Assembly (NCBI GenBank): GCA_910574455.1
Contig: CAJSYZ010000001.1
Span: 4,385,424 to 4,449,423, forward strand
Direction: 5' to 3'
DNA from: Trichaptum fuscoviolaceum
Lineage: Eukaryota; Basidiomycota; Agaricomycetes; Hymenochaetales; Trichaptaceae
Length of the DNA stretch: 64,000 nt
Shown here: positions 11,034-20,947 of the stretch, piece by piece
How positions within the stretch are numbered: the stretch's first letter is position 1
Layout: every line of letters starts with the position of its first letter
Notes under the pieces: model-generated
The model's input: only the letters and a program-made list of their open reading frames with translations
Databases searched by the model: none
Told to the model about the DNA's origin: nothing
Translations under genes and position numbers: made by a program

Positions 11034-11944
11034 TCAAGATCGGCCAAAGTTTCCTATCGCCGGAAAACCTGGAAAGCCAGAGGGAATCCCGGTAGGGATT
11101 TCAAACCCTGAAGGAAGCTTCGGGATACCTAAGAGGGGCCCAGCGTACACGAGCACTTCGTACTCGTTGGAAACGTGCTCCTTGTAGCCCCGCTCGACTT
11201 GCGCTAAGAAATTTAGTATGGATTAGTGACCTTCTCCCAGTCATAATTAGACATCAACTCACAAACAGAGCCCTCCGCAACTCTGCCGGGAACGATCATG
11301 TCTATCCCATCAGCTCGAACAGGTGCGCGTGCAATGTAGAAGTGCTTGAGGTCATAGCCGTTCTTAATGATCTCGAATCCAGCTCTGAGCGGCCAATGTT
11401 ATTGTTCTACACCATCAAGAAAACCCCGGCATACGTACTGGATCGGTTCAAAACCGAGTGCATAGATGCTGAATTTGTTGAAGGGACCGGATTGCTTGAT
11501 CCATTTGAAGTGGCTTTCATCGCCAGTTGCAAGTTGATATTCATTGAACTAGAAAACAAGAATAGATCACATCTGCGAAGCAAATATTCTCTGTGGACAG
11601 GACGAACGTCTGTCTCTTCTCCCTTTGGGCCTGTAATCATACGATCAACTCTCGGGGCACCGGGATGACCGAGATCTATGTATTTTCCCGGATCTCATAG
11701 GAAATAAGGGTTAATACGTCGATTGGAGATAGACGCAACGAAGTTACATACAAACGTTGCCATTGTATTTGGCACGGGCGATGTACATAGTAAGCCCGTC
11801 TTCGTCCCCACCTGCGAGCTTGTTGTTAATCCGAGGACCACCCTTCCACGAGTCGACCTAGGGAAACATTATCCTATTACTCCAGTACGCTCCGATACGG
11901 TTGGCACATGGACATCAACATACCCAATTAATATATTCGGCCAT
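11034..11944 (-). CDS. DUF3421-domain protein, multi-exon
   Basis: DUF3421 proteins are small beta-rich proteins found in insects, fish natterins and fungi. Their role in fungi is unknown. On the minus strand the ATG at 11944 gives MAEYINW with a GTATGT donor. Next comes VDSWKGGPRINNKLAGGDED then GLTMYIARAKYNGN, with the GGxDxDG..YIARA signature. Further exons read FNEYQLATGDESHFKWIKQS, then AGFEIIKNGYDLKHFYIARA with PGRVAEGS, and last KEHVSNEYEVLVYAGP with a short Gly/Pro/Phe tail (IPTGIPSGFPGFPAIGNF) and a stop at 11034. The yEVL ending is the domain hallmark, and two YIARA units suggest a tandem domain pair. The exon around 11570-11670 is uncertain. A TATA box sits 72 bases upstream. Confidence 0.7.
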
Positions 11945-12015
11945 CCTGAGGGGTGCAATTGTGATTGAGAGTCACTAGTTCTTGTTTTGAAGATGGAAGA
12001 TCAATAAAAGGCCCT

Positions 12016-12023
12016 CTTATATA
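12016..12023 (-). promoter_or_regulatory. TATA box of the DUF3421 gene
   Basis: Minus strand TATATAAG within GGTATATAAGAGGGCC, about 72 bases before the ATG at 11944, a usual spacing for a fungal core promoter. Confidence 0.55.
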
Positions 12024-12589
12024 CCATCAACGGAGGTCGCCTGATTACAGTGCAGGATTCCGATGAAGGCATATGCTATGATAAACTCGGATGCTCGACT
12101 TGAATTGAAGTCTTGGATACATATTCAGGAGGAGGATCAATGCAAGGTCACCCGCAAGCGGGAGAAAGTGACTGACGTCGAGGAATTCGGAAGAAGTACT
12201 GTGATCCTATGATTCCTATAGAGTTGGGGACTGCTGCGGAAGGCCATCAGGGTGTAAGCTAAAGTCGGATTTGATCAGTAAGGTCCAATACTCGGCGACG
12301 AGAAGTCACCTTTTTCTTACTAAGTTCAGCACAAGTGGCTTTCTTTAGAGGGACGAAGAATGTTACGAAGGAAAACTGGAATGGCAACAAGAAGAAGTGA
12401 CCAGCTTGAAGTCACCAGAACAGTGACAAGGCCTTCGAGCGCCCCCTCTCCCACTGGCATCCTCTACAGCACGATCATAGCACACCGGCCCGTTTCTCAG
12501 CCACTGTCAGTTGCATCCCGTCAACCTCACCAAGCTATTTCGCGAGCATTGCCGGCCTACAGTTTCGGAAGGCTAAAGCCCGCTTCTGG
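12024..12589. other. Gap, nothing recognised
   Basis: No gene seen. The 86-codon frame at 12360-12620 runs into the duplicated aldo-keto reductase promoter and is judged non-coding. Confidence 0.3.
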
Positions 12590-12945
12590 CACTGGCAAGA
12601 ATATGTGCCACTCACCATGACGACATTCAACACTCGCTCTTCTGATCTGGCATATCGGTTGAGACGAATGGCTACTCTGCCATTAGCTTGAAGAACGCAT
12701 CCAGGCTAAGTACAATGACGGGAAAGCCGTGGAGAGAAGCTCGAGAGGAGGTCTTCCAGGAAGTGTGTACTGTAGCTGAGCGAGGCGACCATAAGTTGAC
12801 CTTTTATTGCCAGAACTTTGATTTCGCGTGCACTCCGAGTCGGCACTGGCTAGTACAGTGCTTCAAGTTCACCACTCCTTGAAACTCCATTAGTAGTCCT
12901 TGAACAGCGACAATTTCTACTCAAGCTCAAGTTGAACCTCGTCGG
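12590..12945 (-). repeat. Inverted duplicate of the aldo-keto reductase promoter and exon 1
   Basis: Reverse complement of about 51430-51800. The part at 12605-12670 matches the start of the reductase (ATGCCAGATCAGAAGAGCGA here, ATGCCGGAACAGAAGAGCGT there) including the ATGGTGAGTG splice donor, but two extra bases break the frame. The part at 12715-12930 matches the promoter (CGACCATAAGTTGACCTTTT, TTGCCAGAACTTTGA and so on). Between them a block of about 28 bases (GCTTGAAGAACGCATCCAGG) lies in the opposite orientation to the rest, showing a small local inversion. No gene body follows, so this is a dead fragment. Confidence 0.85.
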
Positions 12946-13090
12946 TACTAACTAGTAGTATGTAGTACACTGTTTTCCCACGCATCACGGGCATTATCCA
13001 CCAGGGTCCACAATACTACAGTCCGAACTTGTGTGGTCCCATCCATAGTACGGTATTGGCTTGACCTCTATCATCTATGTGTTCACTCGT

Positions 13091-15436
13091 ATGACTTCGG
13101 ATACGAGCTCGTTTCTTCCTAGAATACTATCCGTCTTCTACGCCGTCTTTCATGATGTTGGAGGAACAGATATCGTATATCAAGTCCCAGAGGGTCTCAT
13201 TGCGACTTCGCAAGCAACATCGAGCATGACCGGCACATCCGCATCCCCAGGCTTCAGGTCACTGTCTTCAGACGCATCTCTTGGGAAGGCAAGATCGGGT
13301 AGCCCAGGAGAGGCAGGCCCATCTCGTGCGTCGAGCTCGTCAAGGAACTCATTGATGGCCTACTCTCGTGAAACAATCTCGTCGTACAATAAACGATCAT
13401 CGTCTTCGCAACGATACCTGTTCAAATTCGAGGATATCTCACGCTATGTTATACCGCACAGTGCTCTATGTGGCAGGCTCGTGACATGCGCCACTCGGAG
13501 ACATAGGGTCATTGGATTTCCGGTCGAGCTATTCAACTCTAAACGATATACGCGCAACTTCTTTCGGTATAATGTCTGTTTCGTCTTCGAGCGAACGGCA
13601 GACTTGAGCTGTTATGAACCTATTGTGAGAAAGATTGGGAGAGTTTTGACGGCATGCGAGGTTCGTCCCTGAGTTACTTTGATCTTTGGTACATCTTAAG
13701 CCAAAACAAATTAAGGAAGAGTCTTCTTTCCTTTCTTCCCCAGAGACATCCCATACTATCCATGCGATCTTAGAACAACTATATGAAGACCTAAACTCGT
13801 ACTCAGAGACATCCATTCCCATTGACAAGTTCAACTCTATTGAACTGAAAATCTTTCCCTTCTACCCGAACCCACCTGAAGTCCACGACTGGCAAGTACC
13901 CGTTGCTCTTATAAATTTGAAGAAACGGATGGAAGATAACTGGGACCTAACCATGGCTAAGGTACGTCTCCTTGTTGTCCGAAATCTTCTAGTCTGATGA
14001 CCTTGCGGAAGGTGTGCGGATACATTGATGGAACCAATCATGTCAGCCGTATCGCATACTTAGCAGATTGTGACCTGGAGTTGACTCGTAAGGCCATTCG
14101 ACACCTCCTGTTCGTTGATCTCTCTTATGTCTGTGCAGAGTCTGAATTTTGACATTAGATACTATCAAGTCATAATGATGATTGATATTTTCCAGTTCAG
14201 TAATATGTATACGCTCTGTAGATCCATTCAGTGGCTCGCAGATGAAGTACACGTTCAAAAGGAGTGTGGTCCGTATGTTACAAGATCAGGTTCGTTTTTT
14301 ATCGGTGCCTCGTTATTTGATTAGGACTGGACAGATGATTCTCTTTCTTAGATGCGATGATTTCAGAGTGGCCAGAACTTCTACATCTGTATTCTCGCCT
14401 AAAACCGGGCATCACCGTCTACGAGTGGATGGAACGCTACGATACTCATCAACACGGAATCGATCCGCGTCGGTTCGTGAGCTTTGGAGTTATCAAGGTT
14501 GGGATTGTATATTGCGCTCGAGATGCAGCTTGTTGAGTTTTCACGCAGGGTTTCTTACGAAGAGTCCATCGGTGGCCCGTCCTCCTTCCTGCTTCTCCCA
14601 CTGAGAAGGAAAAAGATAGCAGGAGACTATCACCTACTCTAGGCCGCAAACGTGGAAAAAGCCTGAACATGACTACAGTTCCCATTCTTTCGGCTTCCAG
14701 CTCCGGAGCAACTACGCCTACTCTTACAGATGCCTCTGTCGTCCCTACCGGACTATCATACACATCTCAGTCGAGCGTGGTGCATGGTCTATCTCGGTAC
14801 CTTTCTCAAGGCGATGAGCGGACAGTCACAAGCCCTACGCGAAGAGCCAGCGTGGCTGAAAAATATTTGGAGCAATTTCGACGAGAGATTGACAACGTCA
14901 CCCCACCAAATGCACCTTCGCCAACGCTCGTCACTTCCCCTCGCCTGCAGCAGCGCCTGTCTGCTCGAGGCTCGGGAAAGGCTGAGAGTGGCATGCAGAG
15001 ACGACATTCTCTCGTTCAGCCTTCCATGTCATACGCCGCGGTTGCCTCACTGAACCCTCAGAATGTACGAAACTCGATCGGCGGACTTTATTCTTCGACG
15101 GACGGAGCTTCGAGCAACGCTACTCTAGCTGACTACGGAGGTGGAGAAGGGTCGGGGAGTGGTGTATCAACACCAACTCGTCCTCGTGTCTCACGATCAC
15201 CGACCTCTTTCACTTCAGCTCTCCCAGGAGCAGGTCTTCCGGGTTCTAACTCCGGTTCCGGTATTATGTTACCTGTCCCATCGGGATTGAAGGACCTTCT
15301 CGATGGGACTCGCCATACCGACGAGTTGGGTGTGAAGTTCGAGATCGGATGGCCCACTTTAGAGAGATACTTAGTCGCGATTGGAGGAGGAAAGGGTGAT
15401 GGAGACTTTGGCAGAGTACAGATTATATACCGTTGA
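13091..15436 (+). CDS. NPR2: NPR2/NPRL2, GATOR1 (SEACIT) subunit
   Basis: NPR2 pairs with NPR3 in the GATOR1/SEACIT complex, which acts on Rag GTPases at the vacuole to switch off TORC1 when amino acids are scarce. Exon 1 (ATG 13091) reads MTSDTSSFLPRILSVFYAVF then GTDIVYQVPEGLI, a Ser-rich insert, and YVIPHSALCGRLVTCATRRH with a longin-like pattern. Exon 2 resumes EESSFLSSPETSHTIHAILE and LYEDLNSYSETSIPID. Later exons give YIDGTNHVSRIAYLADCDLE, YYQVIMMIDIFQFSNMY (winged-helix region) and ITVYEWMERYDTHQHGIDPR. A long Ser/Thr/Pro-rich region follows (about residues 380-600) before the conserved end. The stop is at 15434-15436. Intron positions within 13990-14620 are approximate. The Ser-rich inserts are larger than in yeast, as is usual in mushrooms. 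Confidence 0.9.
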
Positions 15437-15931
15437 GCGCGCTGCATCTTAATTTCTGTGTATCACAAAACTCACACATACAACTTGTTTATGCACTAAT
15501 GTATTAATTGTATGGGTGAGTATCGAGATTTTGGCCTCGTACTATTTTCTTGTACTAAAGGGCTTTTTTGTAGATCTATCCGAAGCACGCTCAGCACATG
15601 TGACAACTGCGTATTCTTACCATTGCTGGCTTGTTCTTATAGGTCATGGGTTTGCAAACAACAATCGAGGATTTTGTCGAAAGCAACTGCTTCATACAGA
15701 GTCCACCCAGTACTTCACCTTTCCTCCGCCACTCAAGAATGATGAAGATTCAATAATCCTCTCTGTCAGCATTCATACAGACCCTCTTACGACCGTCGTG
15801 CGATAATGCATGCGTTCGGATCTGAAATAATTGACAAATGGAAGACCAGAAGCGCTTTACAAATAGTGGTACACGCGATAATCGTATTGTGTGATAAGAC
15901 GGTATTTAGCGACTCTCGTCTCTGATCAGCT
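15437..15931. other. Gap, nothing recognised
   Basis: NPR2 3' region. Short frames only. Confidence 0.3.
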
Positions 15932-16690
15932 TTAGGAGTTGGGAGTAGATTCGTCCTCGTCATGCTGAAGTGCGCGAGCCGCAATGTGCGTAATAGTTGC
16001 CGGGTTGACAAGTGGTTCCGTGCAGGTTATCTCGTCGGCGAAGGTCGTACACTCCAGAGTCGGGAATTGCGGCTGCCGAGCCTCAAACATCGCTTCCCGG
16101 ATATGGTTGGTAACAACATTGGTGTGTGTTCCTTGGACTAATACATTTAGAAATGACATTGTAAGAGACGCAGGTTCAATATATTCGAGAAAGGGGACTT
16201 GCCGTTTCCAAGAAAAAGAACAAGAACTAGTGAATCTCTGGAGATCTTCGTGAGTAGCATGTTGCTTTAGCTGCTAGAAGATTGTTTCTAACATAGCCTG
16301 GCGAAGACCTTTTATGAGGTACGGAATGACATCCGTCACAAGCACGCCATGGCGAAAAGGTATGTTCTCCCACCAGTTGTTGGTTATAATTAACAACACG
16401 TCGCCTGCCAGTGTACTGTCGTGAACCTGCCTGAGAACCATTGATCGTAGGTTTATATTTGGTTTTATGGTCTTATCTGTCAGCGCTGAAATATAACGCC
16501 GAAAGCTTCCCGACGCGTACCTGGGGGCAATGCTTCTAGAGGACGGAATGGCGAGAATCTGTACAAGAACGCATCCGTCATAGCGACAGGGTCGTACGAA
16601 GAGAGACTTGAGGCACCTACAATGCGCGTGACGGCGGTCGGGGCGGGAATGTATGTAAGTACACATATATCGTGGACGACAAAACACTGC
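15932..16690 (-). pseudogene. Possible degenerate membrane protein (DUF6533/6534-like)
   Basis: Two minus-strand blocks look coding: ISALTDKTIKPNINLRSMVL with STLAGDVLLIITNNWWE (16500-16330), and YIEPASLTMSFLNVLVQGTH followed by an acidic tail ending DEDESTPNS at 15932. The order 'aliphatic segment, WW, charged loop, second segment, acidic tail' resembles the last membrane segments and tail of the fungal DUF6533/DUF6534 proteins, which have about seven membrane spans. I could not find the N-terminal half, and several frames are interrupted, so it may be a remnant. A second ISALTDKT-coding fragment lies near 18200-18240. Confidence 0.3.
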
Positions 16691-17110
16691 GGTGATCTCT
16701 ACATATTTTTTTGAGAACTACGAAGTATCCATGCGTCTCTATCTTACTATCTCCATCTTTTCCGATTTAGGAGAGGAAGATGCGACTTGACTGCGGAACA
16801 AATTGTTGAGTGTTTTAAGTGCCTCAAGGCTACCTTTCACTGTCCTTATCGAACGATGCCATCCAAGTCATAACCATCTTTGTTCCACACGGCCTCAATC
16901 TGAACATGCAATATATATGTTCTCAGGTACTTCGTTATCCCTATTCGATGTAAATTTAGCTGATGCCTAATACTACACAGCAGCCGTTTTGCACGCAATC
17001 TGAACGAATAGCTAGTTGAGTGTCGAAAATCTTCCAACTCTCTTATACAGCATTCAGGGACTCACAGTTCACCAACATACCACAAGTTTCGACATGAACG
17101 TGCTTATGGC

Positions 17111-17383
17111 TTACACGGCAGGGGTGGGCAATGCTGCTGCGGTTTTCTTGTGTATAGTGCATTGGTTACAGGTACCAATCGTAACTCCCCCTACGGTAAC
17201 GGTGGTCTCGTCTGGTGTTGGAACAGCAGCGACTGCCCTTTCGACAATGGTCAATGCCATGCATGCTGGGGAACAAACAGTCAGTTTCTGAATAGGTTGT
17301 GATACTGATGGCATACTAGTGTAACCGGCTTGCGAAATAAAGACAGCAAGCATAGCTGGAAGAATATGCTTTCCGATGAACAT
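17111..17383 (-). CDS. Putative small secreted cysteine protein
   Basis: An intronless frame of 90 residues from ATG 17383. The start MFIGKHILPAMLAVFISQAG has a short basic n-region and a hydrophobic core, as in a signal peptide. The rest is small-residue rich with four cysteines (VCSPACMAL and GTCNQCTIHKK) and a Thr/Val segment between. No family recognised. It lies in the weakly coding stretch between NPR2 and the pheromone receptor. It is not a pheromone precursor because it has no C-terminal CaaX box. It could be a chance frame. Confidence 0.4.
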   Translation of the reverse strand: MFIGKHILPAMLAVFISQAGYTSMPSVSQPIQKLTVCSPACMALTIVERAVAAVPTPDETTVTVGGVTIGTCNQCTIHKKTAAALPTPAV

Positions 17384-19120
17384 TGTAGTGGGTGGAAGAT
17401 AGGCACGTATGAAGATTTTACGTTGGTGTGTTGGGCTCAGCTCGCTCGGTTTTAATATGTTTTTGGCCCTCTAACTATAGTTCGAATGGAAGGCATATCG
17501 ACTTTTCTGCCGAACTCCATGTCGTTCTACTCACATATACCTGTCAGCTGCCTACAGTCTAGACAGCTGAAAACTAATTTCGGAACAATATGGGCGCGAG
17601 CGAGGATGGCTAAACAGTGAAGAATTGGATATCAGACAATCTGTCTTCTGATACTTTTTTCTTCCCTTCCACTCCCGTAAGCCACATAATATGGTTGACT
17701 GGGAATTGACACGACTGACAAGCAGTTATCGCGAAGTAACAGTTATTTTCAGCTTCGCTTCATATGTGGGTGATCGTCTTGTATATTCGGAGGCATACGA
17801 GCAACGAAGTGTTCTCATGTGCAGCTTGAATGTGCTGTTCATAGAAACTCCATATTCGTTCAACTGTGAGCTATCGGCAGGTTCTCTCTGGAGAAGTGAA
17901 CAGGACAGTCAATGACGCCGAGGTGCTCAATAATTCTGTGAGTTTGGTTTTGCCACTTCATTGGATCATCTGCTTACCACAAGGAATATTAACATCTCAT
18001 AGAGGAGAGTTATAGCACAGGGGTGACCTTCTTCTCTGTGGCTCTGATCTTTGCACCTGTGTGTTGACAGAGAAAGGCCCAGGGTCAGCTAACTGTGGTG
18101 AATTCTTAGAATAGAATTAACAATAAGTTGCGTAAGTTGTTGAGAATCCATCCGTGTCTGCTCGCATCCGTCTTCAAACTGTCTGAGTCCGAGTCCCTTA
18201 TTCCAACGTCTTATCTGTCAGCGCCGAGATGTTGACCACTAAGGCACCAACTTGTGTCTTCAGTTTGCTGACTCCGCTGGCACAATTCGCAGCATGTGCT
18301 CTGACTACTATGCCATGATGAAGAACTCGATTGTAATACATAGTTCACCCAAGGGTACATGTCTATGAAAATCTCATACCACCTCAGAGGATATATGTAT
18401 TTATTGATAAAAGATTCCTAGTGAATCATACGCAGGGTCTTTTGTTACTTTTTCACAGCCTGGAGCTTGGAGTCTGGAACCCACTGCCACCTTTCCCATC
18501 CGAGTCGTGGGAGTTGCATTCGGGTACTACTACTGATTTGATGCTTGTATGTTTTTAAAGTGCCATCACTATCATACACTGGTTGGTCATACCCCATCTG
18601 AACCATTGGATTTGATCTGGGGACTCGGAGATCAATTGCATGATCACGCTCTCTGCGATCATATTAGAAAATCTCTTCACTCCGTGCAGACACCCGCCGA
18701 GGACGACCACAGAAAGAACGACCAGGAGTACAATATGATGAAATTCGATCAGCGGTCTCGGACGTGCCCTTCGATTTATTGGGTCCCTGCTCATTCTGTG
18801 TTTAACTTCTTCACACAATCAAAGGTAAGCACCGGATGGCTTGTGTTGGTTTAATGCATACTTACCCATATCATGCTCATTCCTGTGCTTAAAAACCAGC
18901 ATGAGCGTGAACTCTAGCCACCTTCCATGCTTCTATGTAGTCTATCCGGTCACTGGTTGTAAAGGTGCCCCGGTCAACCGATGTCCTCGCTTTCGCGGTT
19001 CCGAGAATTCAGCCCACACAAGAGCCAGGGGTATCATTATGAAGATATTATCATTATCAAAACTTCGAAGACTGCACACTTGCTTCTCGGACAAACCGGT
19101 GCCTGATTAATCGCACTTCC
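17384..19120. other. Weakly coding stretch left of the pheromone receptor
   Basis: Overlapping frames of 70-100 codons on both strands (17691-17915 plus, 18549-18854 plus, 18555-18818 minus, the last with one hydrophobic stretch), none recognisable. The sequence CTTATCTGTCAGCGC at about 18209 repeats that at 16473 and codes ISALTDKT on the minus strand, so duplicated pieces of the same degenerate gene may be present. Confidence 0.35.
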
Positions 19121-19125
19121 CTGTG

Positions 19126-19188
19126 ATGTGCTCCACGGAAGACGACAAATACCATGAATGGAATGCCTGCTCTTGTACAGCCATTTGA
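19126..19188 (+). CDS. Candidate CaaX peptide upstream of the receptor (tentative)
   Basis: A 20-codon frame MCSTEDDKYHEWNACSCTAI ends in CTAI-stop, which fits a C-a-a-X prenylation box. Basidiomycete mating pheromones are made as short precursors ending in CaaX and lie beside STE3-type receptor genes. This frame ends 188 bases before the receptor ATG. In its favour are its position, the CaaX end and an acidic stretch before it. Against it, known precursors are about 35-80 residues, X is usually Ala, and the cysteine two places before the CaaX cysteine is unusual. An upstream exon could exist, but I could not find one with good splice sites. Confidence 0.25.
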   Translation: MCSTEDDKYHEWNACSCTAI

Positions 19189-19375
19189 CGCTGACGCCGA
19201 CGGAGGGAAGTACCAGTAAAAATATGGATCCATCATGAACTATATCCTTCGGAGGTCCTCTTTAGAGTTCAGACTCGTTTTCTGCGGCTTCGCAGCACAC
19301 CATCATTTTGATTTGATACAGAATGACTTATAAAGTCTTGAAGAGACGACCCGGAAAAGACAACTGCCCCATCTA

Positions 19376-20789
19376 ATGGATCCTACGTACCCACTTGTCC
19401 CAATAGCCAACTTCCTTGGTTTCGCCTTTGCTCTCGTTCCTTTGGCGACTAATGTATTCAATGCTGCCAACTCTGCCATCTGTATCTACGCGATATGGAT
19501 CTCCGTATTGTGCTTCGATCGTGGCGTAAACGCTGTCCTTTGGAGAGACAATGTTGATAATCGGGCACCTGTATGGTGTGACATTAGTGCGTAGTCTATC
19601 GAGGACTTGCGATTGAAAAAAAATTGACTTATTCCAGCATCTCATATATCGGTTTGCTCATTTACTGCCATCACCGGTTGCTCTTTGGCAATATCTCGCC
19701 GCCTGTACAAGATTACCAGTCATCGGAGCAACCGTTTTGCGCAATACGTACGCAACGACATTATCATCGACTGCGTACTGTGCTGTGGCCTGCCTCTTCT
19801 CTCTGCAGCATTATGTGAGAATTCACTTCGTATTCATAAATAATGTTGTCGTTAACTTACATGTGACCATCTTCATTCTGACTTCAAGATTACATTGTGC
19901 AAGGAGTCCGCTTCGAGATTTGGGAACAAACGGGGTGCGAGGAGTTTGTGTACCCTTCGGGTGTGGCTATTTTGCTTGTTTTCGCGCCACCGCTAGTTCT
20001 ATGCGCATCGTGTTTAGCATATTACATCCGTGAGTCTACATTACATCGCCTTTCGCGCACTCGACTCATTGAGAATAGCGGCCTTGATTTGGACATTCTA
20101 CGCCCAAAGGCGGGAAATCGACGCTTTTTTAGTTGGGAACAGGCTGCTCAGCCGCAACCACTACTTTCGTATCTTGACGATGGAAGTCGTCATCTTGGTC
20201 AACATGGTCGCTGCACTGGTCATGATTGCATTTGACGTCAGGCTATTTGCAGACTTGCCAGGTGGTCTTCAATTCTGGCCTGGTTGGAAAGAGATTCATA
20301 CAGATTGGCAACCAGTTTCTGTTCCTTCCAGCGAATGGGACGGGTCGAGTTGGAATCGCTTTGCTACTCGATGGAACGAGTGGATTAATCCTATCTTCGC
20401 CTACATCTTCTTCATCGTTTATGGATTGTCGAACCCAGCGAGAGCCAGCTATCGCCGTGCCCTCTCGTCATTCCCGCGATTTTCTCTTCCGTACCGCAGT
20501 TCTCAGCTTCTGAAAGAAGAGAGTCAGCCGCAAGTCATACATTTGGCTCCAGGTAGTTCGAGCGTCTCCTCGATCACTACAAAGTGCGTTGTCTTGTCAT
20601 GCAATCGACCAGGGTGGAGAAACCATGACATTTTATTGCCGCAGACCTTCAGGTACATTCCACGAAAGTATAACGATTAGAGTCGAGAAGCACGTGGAGA
20701 CTCACTATGAGACAGCCTTAACCGACATTGGAAAGGACCAGGAAGCCCATAATCCCCAGCACGTTGTCGACATTCAAGCCTTTGTCTAG
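19376..20789 (+). CDS. STE3: STE3-type mating pheromone receptor (GPCR)
   Basis: Seven-span receptors of this family bind lipopeptide pheromones and signal through a G protein to the mating MAP kinase pathway. In mushrooms they define the B mating-type locus. Exon 1 reads MDPTYPLVPIANFLGFAFAL then VNAVLWRDNVDNRAPVWCDI, the classic first-loop NxAPVWCDI motif. Later exons give SLAISRRLYKI, the DCVLCCGLPLLCSIM span, YIVQGVRFEIWEQTGCEEFV in the extracellular loop, the PPLVLCASCLAYYIRA span, LLSRNHYFRILTMEVVILVN and the FAYIFFIVYGLSNPA final span. The tail is Ser-rich. A last intron (GTGCGT...GCCGCAG) joins SSITT to KPSGTFHESITIRVEKH and the stop at 20789. The frame is intact. It is convergent with RCL1, 158 bases away. 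The neighbouring sequence to the left is gene-poor and degenerate. Confidence 0.9.
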
Positions 20790-20947
20790 TATCTTCAATG
20801 AGTATGTTTGCTGTTCTACGTTTCTGCTTAAGAACAAGTCGAATTATTTTATAAGTTGCCTTGAATATACTTGTATAAGTATTAGTATGTGTACGAGGCT
20901 AAGGGTACACGACAAAATCTAACGAGGTATTAACAAACTGTCCTCCT

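Noticed and set aside
15806..15823. CVRI-stop as a CaaX box
   Set aside because: Arginine in the aliphatic position and no ATG in frame before an upstream stop.
16269..16283. CFSC-stop as a CaaX box
   Set aside because: The frame has an immediate upstream stop and no start codon, and Cys is an unusual end.
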